Assembly: GCA_035605695.1 (NCBI GenBank)
Contig: DATNGZ010000066.1
Location: 3,354-67,353 of the forward strand
Length of the DNA stretch: 64,000 bases
Direction: 5' to 3'
From: VRUE01 sp035605695
GTDB taxonomy: Bacteria; Actinomycetota; Thermoleophilia; Solirubrobacterales; 70-9
Part shown: piece after piece, positions 25,817 through 36,320 of the stretch
Layout of the letters: every line of letters starts with the position of its first letter
Numbering within the stretch: the stretch's first letter is position 1
Notes under the pieces: model-generated
Database searches by the model: none
Told to the model about the DNA's origin: nothing
Seen by the model: only the letters and a program-made list of their open reading frames with translations
Translations under genes and position numbers: made by a program

Positions 25817-27595
25817 TTAGCCGCTGACGCGCTCGGTGTGGGCAATGCGCTGGACCAGGGCGGCGCGCTCGCGACTGAGGGCGGCACGGCGCTCGTAGTC
25901 GTTGCGCTCGCCGGCGGCTGCGATCTCTGCCTCTATGCGGCGCTGGTCGAGCAGGAGGAAGTTGAGCTCCATCGCCTCGGGCGAGGCGGGCTCGTCGTGA
26001 GCGAGGATGACCAGCTCGGCGATCAGGCCGGACAGCTCCGAGTCCTCGCGCGGCAGGTCGGAGGCGGGGTCGTCGGGATGCTCGCGCAGCCAGGCGGCGG
26101 CGCGCGATCCGCCCGGCGAGAGGTGCTCGCCGGTGAGCCGCTCGAGATAGCCCTTGCCCTGCTCCGGCAGGGCAATACACATCGCCAGCAGGGCCCGCTC
26201 GCGGCGCTCGCGCGAGGTCAGCTCCGCTGTGCGCCGTGGCGCGGGAGCCGAATCACCACGACCTGCAGCGACAGCCCTGCCGCCGGTTACGGGGCGGGCC
26301 GCAACGACCTTGCCCATCACCATCGCCGGCTCCATGTCGAACTTCTCCGCGACCTGCCGGACCAGGTCATCGCGGCTGGCGCCCTCTCCCATTCCGGCCA
26401 GGATCGGGGCGATCTCCGCGTCCAAGGCGCGGTCTCGCTCCGCGGGCACTGAGGAATCCGTCCTGCCGATCACCAGCCCGACCTGGAAGGCGGTCAGCTC
26501 GAGAGCGCCATCGAGCAGGGCGCGGAAGCGCTCGGCGCCTCCCTCCGCGGCCATCATCTCCGCCGGGTCCTCGCCTGGCGGCATCGCGGCCACTCGCAGG
26601 CGCATCTTGCGGTCTCCCGCCACCCGCTGCGCGCGCAGCATCGCCTCCTGCCCCGCCGAGTCGGCATCGAGGGCCAAGACCACCTCGTCGACCATCCCCG
26701 AGAGTGAGGCCACCTGCTCCTCGGTGATCGCGGTCCCCATCACCCCGACCGCCTCCTCGATCCCGGCCTGGTGCAGGGCGAGCACGTCGGTGTAGCCCTC
26801 AACGACCACGGCGCGACCCGCCTTGGCGATCGCCGCCTTGGCCAGGTCGATGCCGTAGAGCATGTTGCTCTTGTGGAAGAAGTCGGTCTCGGCCGTGTTG
26901 ACGTACTTGGCACCCTGATCAGAGCGCATCGCTCGGCCGCCGAAGCCGAGCGTGCGGCCGCGGCGGTCGCGGATCGGGAACATGATCCGCGAGCGGAAGC
27001 GGTCGTACTCTCCCCCGCCCCGGCCGCGCTGGACCAGGCCGACCCCGCGCAGCTCCTCGACCTTGAAGCCGGCCCGCTGGCCGCGCAGCAGCACTTTGTC
27101 CCAGGCGCTGGGCGCGTAACCGACCGCGAAGGCGCGCAGGATCTCCTCGCCGAGGCCGCGCTCGGCCAGGTACTCGCGCGCCTTTGCTGCCTCGTCGGAG
27201 TCCCAGAGATAGCTGGCGTAAAAGCCGGCGGTGCGGTCGAGCAGCTCGCTGAGGCGGCGGCGCTGCTGGCGCTTGGCCTCCGCCCGCGGGTCCTCGCGCT
27301 CGCGTTCCAGTTCGACCCCGTAACGCTCGGCGAGCAGCTCCACCGCCTCGGCGAAGCCCAGTCCCTCCTTCTCCTCGACGAACTTGATCGTGTCGCCGCC
27401 CACCCCGCAGCCGAAGCAGTGGTAGAGCTTTTCCGCCGCGTCGACCGAGAAGGACGGGGTGCGCTCCTCGTGGAAAGGGCAGAGGCCGACCCAGCGGGTG
27501 CCCTGACGGCGCAGGTCGGTGTGGGCCGAAATCACCTCGACGATGTCCACCGCCTGCTTGACCCGCTCCAGACTCTCGGTTGAGATCAGCGCCAC
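25817..27595 (-). CDS. dnaG: DNA primase DnaG
   Basis: Starting at GTG 27595 (VALISTESLERV) it gives 592 aa. An upstream start would run far into dgt. The N-terminal CHC2 zinc ribbon reads LCPFHEERTPSFSV and YHCFGCG. The catalytic core has a TOPRIM fold with VVVEGYTDVLALHQAG and VVLALDADSAGQEA. A helical DnaB-interaction tail follows a Gly/Ala-rich linker. It synthesises RNA primers for replication. The start overlaps the dgt stop by 10 bases, a conserved actinobacterial arrangement suggesting coupled translation. Confidence 0.97.
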   Translation of the reverse strand: MALISTESLERVKQAVDIVEVISAHTDLRRQGTRWVGLCPFHEERTPSFSVDAAEKLYHCFGCGVGGDTIKFVEEKEGLGFAEAVELLAERYGVELEREREDPRAEAKRQQRRRLSELLDRTAGFYASYLWDSDEAAKAREYLAERGLGEEILRAFAVGYAPSAWDKVLLRGQRAGFKVEELRGVGLVQRGRGGGEYDRFRSRIMFPIRDRRGRTLGFGGRAMRSDQGAKYVNTAETDFFHKSNMLYGIDLAKAAIAKAGRAVVVEGYTDVLALHQAGIEEAVGVMGTAITEEQVASLSGMVDEVVLALDADSAGQEAMLRAQRVAGDRKMRLRVAAMPPGEDPAEMMAAEGGAERFRALLDGALELTAFQVGLVIGRTDSSVPAERDRALDAEIAPILAGMGEGASRDDLVRQVAEKFDMEPAMVMGKVVAARPVTGGRAVAAGRGDSAPAPRRTAELTSRERRERALLAMCIALPEQGKGYLERLTGEHLSPGGSRAAAWLREHPDDPASDLPREDSELSGLIAELVILAHDEPASPEAMELNFLLLDQRRIEAEIAAAGERNDYERRAALSRERAALVQRIAHTERVSG

Positions 27596-28584
27596 TCGGC
27601 CAACTCCGCGTACTTGGCGATGCAGTAGCGATCGGTCATCCCCGCCAGGTAATCGGCGACCCGCTGGCACTCGCTCGCGCCTTGCTCGAGCTCGGGAGCC
27701 TCACCGGGCCGCTCCATGTAGTGGTCGAAGAGCGTCTGCATCATCCGGTGGACGCGCTCGTGCTCGCTGCGCGCCAGCGGGCCGAGGTAGACGCGATCGA
27801 ACATGAACTTGCGCAGCCGCAGCATCGCGCCGCCAATCTCATCACTCTGCACGATGTCGCCAGCGGCGCGGGAACGCTCGACTATGTCGCGGACCAGGGT
27901 GTCGATCCGGGCCGAGCCACTTGCGCCGAGCAGCTCGATCTCCGCCGCCGGCAGATCGCCGGGGCTGAGGATCCCCGCCCGCAGCGCGTCGTCAATGTCG
28001 TGGTTGATGTAGGCGACGCGGTCGACCAGCTTGACGATCCGCCCCTCCAAAGTGGCGGGCTTGTTCGAGCCGGTGTGGTTGAGGATGCCGTCGCGCACCT
28101 GCTCGGTCAGGTTGAGTCCGCGACCGTCGCGCTCCAGCACCTCGACCACCCGCAGCGAGTGCTCGTTGTGCTTGAAGTCGCTGCCGCAGCGCTCGCGCAG
28201 GGCCGCGTCGAGGGCCTCCTCGCCGGCGTGGCCGAAGGGCGGGTGGCCGAGGTCATGACCGAGCCCAATTGCCTCGGTCAGATCCTCGTTGAGGCCCAGC
28301 GCGCGGGCCACAGTGCGGGCAATGCCGCAAGCCTCGATCGTGTGGGTAAGCCGGGTGCGGTAATGATCGCCCTCGGGAGCGACGAAGACCTGGGTCTTGT
28401 GCTTGAGCCGGCGGAAGGCCTTGGTATGGACGATCCGATCCCGATCGCGCTGAAACGGCGTACGAACAGGACTGTCGGGCTCCTCAATCTGGCGCTTCGC
28501 CGGATAAGACCGAGTCGCCGCCGCATCGAGGAATTGCTCCTCCAAAGCGCGCACCCGATCTTCAAACGTCAGCGTCGCATCCAT
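27586..28584 (-). CDS. dgt: Deoxyguanosinetriphosphate triphosphohydrolase-like protein
   Basis: This encodes 332 aa with an HD metal site: RTRLTHTIEACGIA, then GHDLGHPPFGHAGE, and a later Asp in VAYINHDIDDA. It belongs to the short dGTPase group that hydrolyses dNTPs to nucleoside and triphosphate, shaping dNTP pools. It is coupled to dnaG downstream. Palindromic repeat copy 1 lies in its upstream region. Confidence 0.93.
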   Translation of the reverse strand: MDATLTFEDRVRALEEQFLDAAATRSYPAKRQIEEPDSPVRTPFQRDRDRIVHTKAFRRLKHKTQVFVAPEGDHYRTRLTHTIEACGIARTVARALGLNEDLTEAIGLGHDLGHPPFGHAGEEALDAALRERCGSDFKHNEHSLRVVEVLERDGRGLNLTEQVRDGILNHTGSNKPATLEGRIVKLVDRVAYINHDIDDALRAGILSPGDLPAAEIELLGASGSARIDTLVRDIVERSRAAGDIVQSDEIGGAMLRLRKFMFDRVYLGPLARSEHERVHRMMQTLFDHYMERPGEAPELEQGASECQRVADYLAGMTDRYCIAKYAELAEWR

Positions 28585-28594
28585 CCACCGATCC

Positions 28595-28714
28595 TAAGGC
28601 CCTATCACGGTAGGGGTGGAACGTCTTGTACTTTTTGGGCGTCCACCTTGCGGCGTCAGCAGATACGTCAGCATCCAAAAAGTTAAGTGGAACCCCTGCC
28701 GGGATAGGGCCTTA
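28595..28714. repeat. Intergenic palindromic repeat, copy 1
   Basis: The outer arms TAAGGCCCTAT and ATAGGGCCTTA enclose inner arms GGTAGGGGTGGAAC and AGTGGAACCCCTGCC, then TTTTTGGG and CCAAAAA. A ~40-base apical part contains CCTTGCGGCGTCAGC. The whole ~120 bp folds as one long stem. The recO stop codon (TTA on the plus strand at 28712) lies inside the arm. Related copies are at 33721 and 41816. Confidence 0.85.
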
Positions 28715-29437
28715 AGCAGCGGAGCGCAGCTGCACGTGCGCATGATGCTCAAGGGTCTCGCGAACCGCCCGCTCTACTTGGCGCAGAGCCATCTCATCGG
28801 CCCGGGGCGCCTCAGCCAAAGGACTGCCGATCGCCGCGACCATGAAGCGGTGCGCCTCCTCGGAGAGCGGGAAGGCGGCCGCTTCGCAACTGACGCAGAC
28901 GACACCGCCAGCCGCGCCGGAGAAGCCGCTCAGGTGTTCGGCCTCGCCGCAGTGCGCGCAGGAGGCGAGCTCCGGCGAGAAACCCGCCGCCAGCGCCAGC
29001 TTAAGCCGGAAGGAGAGCGCGGTCTCAAGGCTCGCCCCCCGCTCCGCGGTCGGGTCGTCGAGCAGCGCCAGGTAGCGACAGAGCAGGTTGTAGGCGGGGG
29101 GGTTGGACTCAGCCGAGTCGAGCAAGCGCAACACCGCATCGCAGGCGCGGGCGCCCGCATTGAGGGCGGGACCGGAGGCGCGCAGGCGCGGGTAGCCGTC
29201 AAGGGTGGAGGCGTTGGTCACTGTGAGCAGCTCTCCCCGGCCTTCATGCAGGATCAGGTCGAGGCGAAAGAACGGCTCGAGGCGTCCGCCGAAGCGCGAC
29301 TTCGGTTTCCGAGCCCCCTTGGCGATCGCCCCGATCCGGCCTTTCGTCTTCGAGTAGAGGTGGAGGATCCGGTCGGCCTCGCCGTAGCGGATGCTGCGCA
29401 GCACCACCGCCTCTGTCTTCAGCGTCTTTCCGGCCAT
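28712..29437 (-). CDS. recO: DNA repair protein RecO
   Basis: This encodes 241 aa from ATG 29437. An N-terminal OB fold (TEAVVLRSIRYGEADRILHL, ARKPKSRFGGRLEPF) is followed by a helical domain with a zinc site CAHCGEAEHL and VVCVSC. It acts in RecFOR-mediated loading of RecA onto SSB-coated DNA. The start lies seven bases after the mutM stop, so the two are co-transcribed. Its stop codon is provided at the edge of palindromic repeat copy 1. Confidence 0.94.
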   Translation of the reverse strand: MAGKTLKTEAVVLRSIRYGEADRILHLYSKTKGRIGAIAKGARKPKSRFGGRLEPFFRLDLILHEGRGELLTVTNASTLDGYPRLRASGPALNAGARACDAVLRLLDSAESNPPAYNLLCRYLALLDDPTAERGASLETALSFRLKLALAAGFSPELASCAHCGEAEHLSGFSGAAGGVVCVSCEAAAFPLSEEAHRFMVAAIGSPLAEAPRADEMALRQVERAVRETLEHHAHVQLRSAA

Positions 29438-29444
29438 GGCCGAT

Positions 29445-30359
29445 TTACGTTGAACGACGGGCCGGACGACGCCTCCGCGGTCGTTTGCGCAGGCGGACCT
29501 GGCAGTTCGGGCAGAAGTAGGTCGAGCGGCCGGAAACGACGATGCGGACGATGGTGCCATCGCAGCGCGGGCAGAGCTGGCCCTCGCGCGTGTGGACGAG
29601 GAACTCGTTCTGCATCGTTCCCTTCTCACCGCGACCATCGCGGTAGTCGTCGATCGAGGCCCCACCGCCGTCGATTCCCGCTTCCAACGCCGCAATGACG
29701 GCATCTCGCAGCGCTTCGAGGTGCTCGGGCCTCATCGACCCGGCCGGGGAAAGCGGGTGCAGGCGCGCCCGGAAGAGCGCCTCGTCGGCGTAGATGTTGC
29801 CGACCCCGGCAACGCCGGACTGGTCTAGCAGGAACGACTTCAACGGCACGATTCGGTTCGCGGCCATCTCTCCTAGCGCTTCGGGCGTGAAAGCGTCAGA
29901 AAAGGGCTCGACGCCGAGCTTGATGAAGCGTTCCTCAAGCTTTGCGTCGTCGATCAGAAAGGCCTCGCCGAAACGGCGCGGATCAGTGAACCAGACCTCG
30001 CGACCGTCGTCGAGCGTGAAGCGGGCACGCAGATGTCGCTCAGACGTCGAGCGCTCCGCCTCATACAGCCGCCGCCCCTCGGAAGGATCGAGCTTGCTCT
30101 CGCCTTCGACCAGGACCAAGTTGCCGGTCATCCGCAGGTGCATGACCAGCGTCCGAGCGCCCTCGAGCGCCAGCAGCAGGTACTTCCCCCGCCGTCCCAA
30201 TCCCTCGATCGTCGCGCCTTCGACCGCAGCCTCCAGCTTGGCGGGGGACATGGGACGACACCAGCGCGCATCAAGAACTTCAAGCCCATCGATCCGGTGC
30301 CCCGTCAGCTCAGGATCAAGCTGGCGGCAAACGGTCTCCACCTCGGGCAACTCGGGCAC
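29445..30359 (-). CDS. mutM: Formamidopyrimidine-DNA glycosylase
   Basis: This encodes 304 aa starting MPELPEVETV, where Pro2 is the catalytic nucleophile and Glu3 follows. The H2TH region reads GVAGVGNIYADEALF. The C-terminal zinc finger is CPRCDGTIVRIV...YFCPNC, with a basic extension beyond the usual end. It removes oxidised purines (8-oxoG, FapyG). It is placed before recO in a repair operon and follows xerD after an intergenic hairpin. Confidence 0.95.
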   Translation of the reverse strand: MPELPEVETVCRQLDPELTGHRIDGLEVLDARWCRPMSPAKLEAAVEGATIEGLGRRGKYLLLALEGARTLVMHLRMTGNLVLVEGESKLDPSEGRRLYEAERSTSERHLRARFTLDDGREVWFTDPRRFGEAFLIDDAKLEERFIKLGVEPFSDAFTPEALGEMAANRIVPLKSFLLDQSGVAGVGNIYADEALFRARLHPLSPAGSMRPEHLEALRDAVIAALEAGIDGGGASIDDYRDGRGEKGTMQNEFLVHTREGQLCPRCDGTIVRIVVSGRSTYFCPNCQVRLRKRPRRRRPARRST

Positions 30360-30372
30360 TCGCCAGTTCTAT

Positions 30373-30426
30373 CCCATCGCGGTCGTATTTCTCTCCGTTA
30401 TCCGGAAAGAAGTACGACCGCATGGG
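30373..30426. other. Long imperfect hairpin between xerD and mutM
   Basis: On the transcribed (minus) strand CCCATGCGGTCGTACTTCT and its partner AGAAATACGACCGCGATGGG pair over about 23 bases. There is one bulge, one C-A mismatch, one G-T pair and a tetraloop-sized loop. No T-run follows. It may attenuate, stabilise or separate the xerD and mutM messages. Confidence 0.6.
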
Positions 30427-30444
30427 CCTGGCTGGCATCTACTG

Positions 30445-31386
30445 CTAGCCGGCGGTGGCGCGAGGGTGGGCCTTGAAGTACGCCTGCTTCAGGCCCTCGC
30501 CCGAGAGGTGGGTGTAGAGCTGGGTGGTGGAGATGTCGGCGTGGCCGAGCATCTCCTGGACGGCGCGCAGGTCGCAGCCACCCGCGAGCAGGTGGGTGGC
30601 GAAGCTGTGGCGCAGGGTGTGTGGGCTCATCTGGCCTGCCAAGCCGGCATCGCGGGCGTTGCGTTGGACGATTTTGTAGAGGCCCTGGCGACTCAGCGGG
30701 CCGCCGCGGAAGTTGACGAAGAGCTTCGCCTCGTGGCGGTCGCCGATCAGCTTCGGCCGGCCGCCGCGGAGGTAACCGGAGATCGCCGCGATCGCCTTGC
30801 GGCCGAGCGGCACCAGCCTTTCCTTGCCGCCCTTGCCGCGGGCGCGCAGGAAGCCCTCGTGCAGATCGATGTCGGCTAGCTCCAGGCCGATCGTCTCCGA
30901 GGCGCGCAAGCCGCAGGCGTACATCACCTCGAGCAGCGCCCGGTCGCGCAGCGTCGTCGGCTCGTCGCCGTGCGGGGAGGCGAGCAGCTTCTGCACCTCG
31001 GCGTAGTTGAGCACCTGGGGCAGCTTCCTTGCCCGGCGCGGGGCGCTGAGGGCCGCGGTCGGATCGTCCCCGATCAGCTCGTCGCGGCGCAGCTGCTTGT
31101 AGAAAGAGCGCAGGCATGCGGCCTTGCGGTGAACGGTCGCCGACGAGCATGGCGGCCGACCGTTGCCGGTTGCCAGCTCGGCGAGGAACTCGCTGATGTC
31201 GGCCGGGCCGGCGGCAAGCGCGTCGAGGTGGTGGGCGTCGAGGTACTCGCCGTACTGGTGCAGGTCGGTGCGGTAGGCATCGAGGGTGTTGCGCGAGAGG
31301 CCCCGCTCCAGCTCCAGGTAGGAGAGGAAGTCGAGGACCAGGCCTTCGAAGCGGGGCTCGGTTTTCGGGGGATCGGCGACGACCAT
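30445..31386 (-). CDS. xerD: Site-specific tyrosine recombinase XerD
   Basis: This encodes 313 aa from ATG 31386 (MVVADPPKTEP). The N-terminal SAM-like domain has DFLSYLELERGLSRNTLDAY. Catalytic residues are seen in ACGLRASE, RGKGGKERLVPLG, PHTLRHSFATHLL and LGHADISTTQLYTH. With XerC-like partners it resolves chromosome dimers at dif. The location near pyrG-steA-recN is conserved in Actinomycetota, which supports the XerD call over a mobile integrase. The start is 127 bases downstream of the DUF3866 stop. Confidence 0.92.
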   Translation of the reverse strand: MVVADPPKTEPRFEGLVLDFLSYLELERGLSRNTLDAYRTDLHQYGEYLDAHHLDALAAGPADISEFLAELATGNGRPPCSSATVHRKAACLRSFYKQLRRDELIGDDPTAALSAPRRARKLPQVLNYAEVQKLLASPHGDEPTTLRDRALLEVMYACGLRASETIGLELADIDLHEGFLRARGKGGKERLVPLGRKAIAAISGYLRGGRPKLIGDRHEAKLFVNFRGGPLSRQGLYKIVQRNARDAGLAGQMSPHTLRHSFATHLLAGGCDLRAVQEMLGHADISTTQLYTHLSGEGLKQAYFKAHPRATAG

Positions 31387-31513
31387 GGCCGGGGGGTTCT
31401 CCCTGGGACGGGACAAACCTTGATTCGCAAGGGACCGTGCGCTCGGCCGCGGGGCCCGTCGCGGTCTGAGGGGGACCTGCGGGCGGGCGCAGGGCGTCCG
31501 TTCTCGGCCCCCC

Positions 31514-32575
31514 TCAGCCCACGCCACCCGCGGACAATTCGACCAGGGCTCTGCCCGAAGCTAGGGCTGCCGCAAAGAAGAGGGGATCCTCGGCGAGAGT
31601 GCGGCCCATCGTCCGAGCCGGCAGGCCGGATGCTTCGTAGCCCTTTATGTCGATGGGAGCTTCGTGGAGGCGGTGGCGCCAGCCCGCTGCCGTAGCTAGG
31701 ACCGCGATAGGTACCGGCTCACTGGCGGGAACCGGCACCTCCACCCCACCCAGGAGAAGCTGCATCACTGTGAGGGTGTGGTGGCTTACGGGTTGGTGGC
31801 GCTCTCGAGGATCGGCAGTGGAGAGTCGGGGCGAAAGCAAGGTAGGCAGGCTCAGGGCCAGCGATGCGTGGGCCGTGTCCAAGGCGGCCATGCCGCCGTG
31901 GCCGAGGCGGCTGTCGGAGCCGATGATTCCTGGGCCGGGGCCGGCGATGATCGCGTCCCACTCCAATCTACCGGCGGCGGCCTCGAGGGCACCGGCTACT
32001 GAGATCGCCTCGTGCTCGCCGCCGTAGGTTGGTGCCACCGTGATGTGACCACAGAGCAGATTGCGCTTTCGCAGCTCGACGACGTCTCTGCTGAGCGAGC
32101 CAGGCAGAGCGCCGCCGGCCGTCTGTACGTAGCCAACCTTGAGCTCTGGCGAAACCTGGGCCGCGGCCCAAGCGGCCGGCGCCAGATGCCCATGCAGTGG
32201 CAGAACCAGCACAGGTATCGACTCATTAACCCCCTCCGGTGCGCCTTTTGCACCCCCACGGTCCATAAAGCGCACCGGAAGCTCCACCGGGTCGACCGCG
32301 TGCTGGAGGGAGCTGTAGTTGAGCTTGATTACGTGCTCGCCGGCCGGCCCAGCCCCCTCGAGGCCGCGGGTCAGGTTGACGTGGACGATGTCGAAGCCGC
32401 CTGAGCCGAGACCAAGGTCGAGGGCCTCGACGTTGACCACGACCTCGTCGCCCTCGCGCATCTCGCCCAGTAGAACGGTGTCGGCCCAGGCCGGACGCTG
32501 CTCTCCGTCAACCTCGACCGTCAGCGGCTCCGCCCTGACGACGACGCCCCGTCGCAGCTTCAGCCGGCCGCTCAC
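31514..32575 (-). CDS. DUF3866 family protein
   Basis: This encodes 353 aa of a conserved family of unknown function. Visible conserved stretches are IKLNYSSLQHAVDPVE, VLPLHGHLAP, IIAGPGPGIIGSDSRLGHGG and SHHTLTVMQLLLGG. It has no signal peptide or membrane helix. The start overlaps the stop of the M20 peptidase gene by four bases (ATGA), so the two are translationally coupled. The family often sits with pyrG and xerD in actinobacteria. Confidence 0.88.
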   Translation of the reverse strand: MSGRLKLRRGVVVRAEPLTVEVDGEQRPAWADTVLLGEMREGDEVVVNVEALDLGLGSGGFDIVHVNLTRGLEGAGPAGEHVIKLNYSSLQHAVDPVELPVRFMDRGGAKGAPEGVNESIPVLVLPLHGHLAPAAWAAAQVSPELKVGYVQTAGGALPGSLSRDVVELRKRNLLCGHITVAPTYGGEHEAISVAGALEAAAGRLEWDAIIAGPGPGIIGSDSRLGHGGMAALDTAHASLALSLPTLLSPRLSTADPRERHQPVSHHTLTVMQLLLGGVEVPVPASEPVPIAVLATAAGWRHRLHEAPIDIKGYEASGLPARTMGRTLAEDPLFFAAALASGRALVELSAGGVG

Positions 32576-33681
32576 CCCGGCGGCGTTGCGGCCTCGGCGA
32601 CTATGCCCTCGCAGACCTCGAGCATCAGGTCGAGGTTACGCGCGCTCACCGTCTCGTCGGGGGTGTGGTTCGCCTCGGTGCCGTTGGCGAGCAGGACGCA
32701 GTCGAAGCCGTCGACGATCAGGGCGTTGGCGTCGCTTCCGCCCCCGGTCGCCGTCCGCTCCGGCTCGAGACCAGCGCGGCGTAGTCCTGCCTCAGCCAGG
32801 GCCAGAGCTGGCGAGGAAGGCGCGATCCGGTAGCCGCGGAAGAGCTCTTCGATCCGCACGTCGGCGTCGCAACCGTGCTCGCTGGCGCCCCAGGCGCAGG
32901 CGTCGCTCAACAGCCCGGCGACCTCAGCCGCCCGGCCGGCATCGAGGCTGCGCGACTCGGCAACGATCTCGCACTTACCGGGAACGACGTTGCCCGAAGT
33001 TCCACCCGCGATCACCCCCACGTTCGCGGTCGTCTCCGCGTCGAGCCGGCCCAGCTCCATGCGCGATATCGCCGCCGCCGCGGCAGCGATCGCGTTGTTG
33101 CCGTCCTCGGGGCGGATACCGGCGTGGGCCTCGACCCCGGTGAACTCGGCGAGCACCCGCTGCTGGGTGGGTGAGCTGACGATCACCTCACCTGGGGCGC
33201 TGGCATGGTCGAGCACGAAGCCGCAGTCCGAACGCAGGGTCGAGACGTCGAAAGCCTTGGCGCCCCGCAGCCCCTGCTCCTCGGCGACGGTCAGGAGCAA
33301 CTCAATCCCCACCGGAGGCGGCTCGGCGAGATGGCGCGCGACCAGCTCCATGAAGACGGCCACGGCGGCCTTGTTATCGGCCCCGAGGATCGTCTCGCCG
33401 GCGCTGCGGAAGACACCCTCAGACTCGACCACCTCGATCTGGCCCTGGTGAGGAACGGTGTCGATATGGGCGCAGAACATCACCCAGCGGTCGCTGCGAC
33501 CGGACAGCCGCGCGACGATGTTGCCGGCCCCGGCTTCGGCCGGCCCGGCGGCGTCGTCCTCGCTTACTTCAAGACCGAGCGCGCGCAGTTCGGCGAGGAT
33601 CGTGTCCGCCACCTCCCGCTCCTCACCGGTCGGACTGCGAATCTCACAAAGCCGGACGAAAGTCTCGTGAAGCCTCTTCAC
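32572..33681 (-). CDS. M20-family metallopeptidase (peptidase T-like)
   Basis: This encodes 369 aa. Metal ligands are evident in MFCAHIDTVP (HxD), TILGADNKAAVAVFME (Asp), TVAEEQGLRGAKAF (Glu-Glu) and the late SDANALIVDGF and GTEANHTPDETV. A lid or dimerisation domain sits between about 175 and 290. It likely removes N-terminal residues from small peptides in the cytoplasm. It is upstream of and coupled to the DUF3866 gene. Confidence 0.87.
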   Translation of the reverse strand: MKRLHETFVRLCEIRSPTGEEREVADTILAELRALGLEVSEDDAAGPAEAGAGNIVARLSGRSDRWVMFCAHIDTVPHQGQIEVVESEGVFRSAGETILGADNKAAVAVFMELVARHLAEPPPVGIELLLTVAEEQGLRGAKAFDVSTLRSDCGFVLDHASAPGEVIVSSPTQQRVLAEFTGVEAHAGIRPEDGNNAIAAAAAAISRMELGRLDAETTANVGVIAGGTSGNVVPGKCEIVAESRSLDAGRAAEVAGLLSDACAWGASEHGCDADVRIEELFRGYRIAPSSPALALAEAGLRRAGLEPERTATGGGSDANALIVDGFDCVLLANGTEANHTPDETVSARNLDLMLEVCEGIVAEAATPPG

Positions 33682-33720
33682 GGCGAGACAGGCTAACCGG
33701 GATTCGAAATGACTGAGGGA

Positions 33721-33814
33721 CTGTCCCGGTAGGGGTGGAACGTCTTGTATTTTTTCCGCAATTCCTCGCGGCGCCAGCCCAACGCGTCTCCACCGAAAAA
33801 GTTAAGTGGAACCC

Positions 33815-33826
<12 letters not shown>
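33721..33826. repeat. Intergenic palindromic repeat, copy 2
   Basis: The arms CTGTCCCGGTAGGGGT and ACCCCTACCGGGACAG are perfectly complementary. The inner words GGAACGTCTTGTA, TTTTT, AAAAAGTTAAGTGGAA are shared with copies 1 and 3. The apical region is diverged. The pyrG stop codon (CTA on the plus strand at 33815) lies inside the right arm, so the last residues GLSR of PyrG are encoded by the repeat. Confidence 0.85.
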
Positions 33827-35481
<1,655 letters not shown>

Positions 35482-35485
<4 letters not shown>

Positions 35486-36318
35486 GCTCTGCCGAGCGAG
35501 TCTAGCCAGCGCAGTGGCGGAACCGAGTCAATCGTCGCCGAAATTGAACGCAACTCTCCGTAAATGGTCAGTCCGGCGACCGCCGCGAGGGCAATCAGAC
35601 GGGCATCGGGACCAAGCGTGGTCAGCAACCAGACCCCGCCGACGGCCCCGATGAGGTTCGAGCCAGTGTCACCGAGCATCGCCCGCTCGCGCAGAGTGAA
35701 CCAGGCGCCGACCAGGATCGGCCCGGCGAAGATTCCAAGCAGCTCCAGCGGCGCCAGCGTCCAGGCGCCGAGACAGAGGCCAGCGCCAAGCAGGACCAGA
35801 CCCTTCTCCGCCCGCCCCGGCCGCAGGTCGAACAGGTTGAAAAGATTGGTGGCGAGAATCAGCAGCCCGATGTCAGCGAGGTAGCGCCAGGATTCGAGCC
35901 CGCGGCCGGAGACGACGTAGGCGGCCAGCGCCAAGGCCCCCAACGCCTTCACCGCGCCGGTCGAGAGACTGCCTTGGCGCAGTGCCCGGGCGTGGCCGCG
36001 CCAGCCGCGGGGCGCGCCCGCCTCCTCACCACTGCCCAGCGAATCGTCAAGGAAACCGAGGAAGGCGACCCCAAGTAGGTAGGGCATCCACTGGCGCAGT
36101 CCCGGCGCCAGCAGGTCGAGATCACCGCGATCGTTGAGAAAGGCCAGGGGGGCCAGGGCGACCAGCGCCGCCGTCGCCAGCACGGCGCCGAGTGGAAAGG
36201 CGAGCCTCGCGGCCCGATAGTTTGTCCGCACCAGGCCGGCGTCGAGCAATCCTCGGATCCCGGCCGGCACGACAAGCAGGGCGACGGCAATCGCAACTGG
36301 GAAGCCGACCCAGTTCAC
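35482..36318 (-). CDS. MraY/WecA-like GT4 membrane phosphotransferase
   Basis: This encodes 278 aa with about eight membrane helices. Family motifs are FLGFLDDSLGS (DD-type metal site), NLFNLFDLRPGRAEK and AMLGDTGSNLIGA. Such enzymes move a sugar-phosphate to polyprenyl phosphate. The shortness (MraY about 360) and position beside mctB/steA match an actinobacterial paralogue of unknown substrate rather than MraY itself. The start is two bases after the mctB stop. Confidence 0.83.
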
Positions 36319-36320
36319 GC

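Noticed and set aside
30445..31386. Mobile-element integrase rather than XerD
   Set aside because: Its core genomic context, length of about 313 aa and lack of an arm-binding domain fit XerD.
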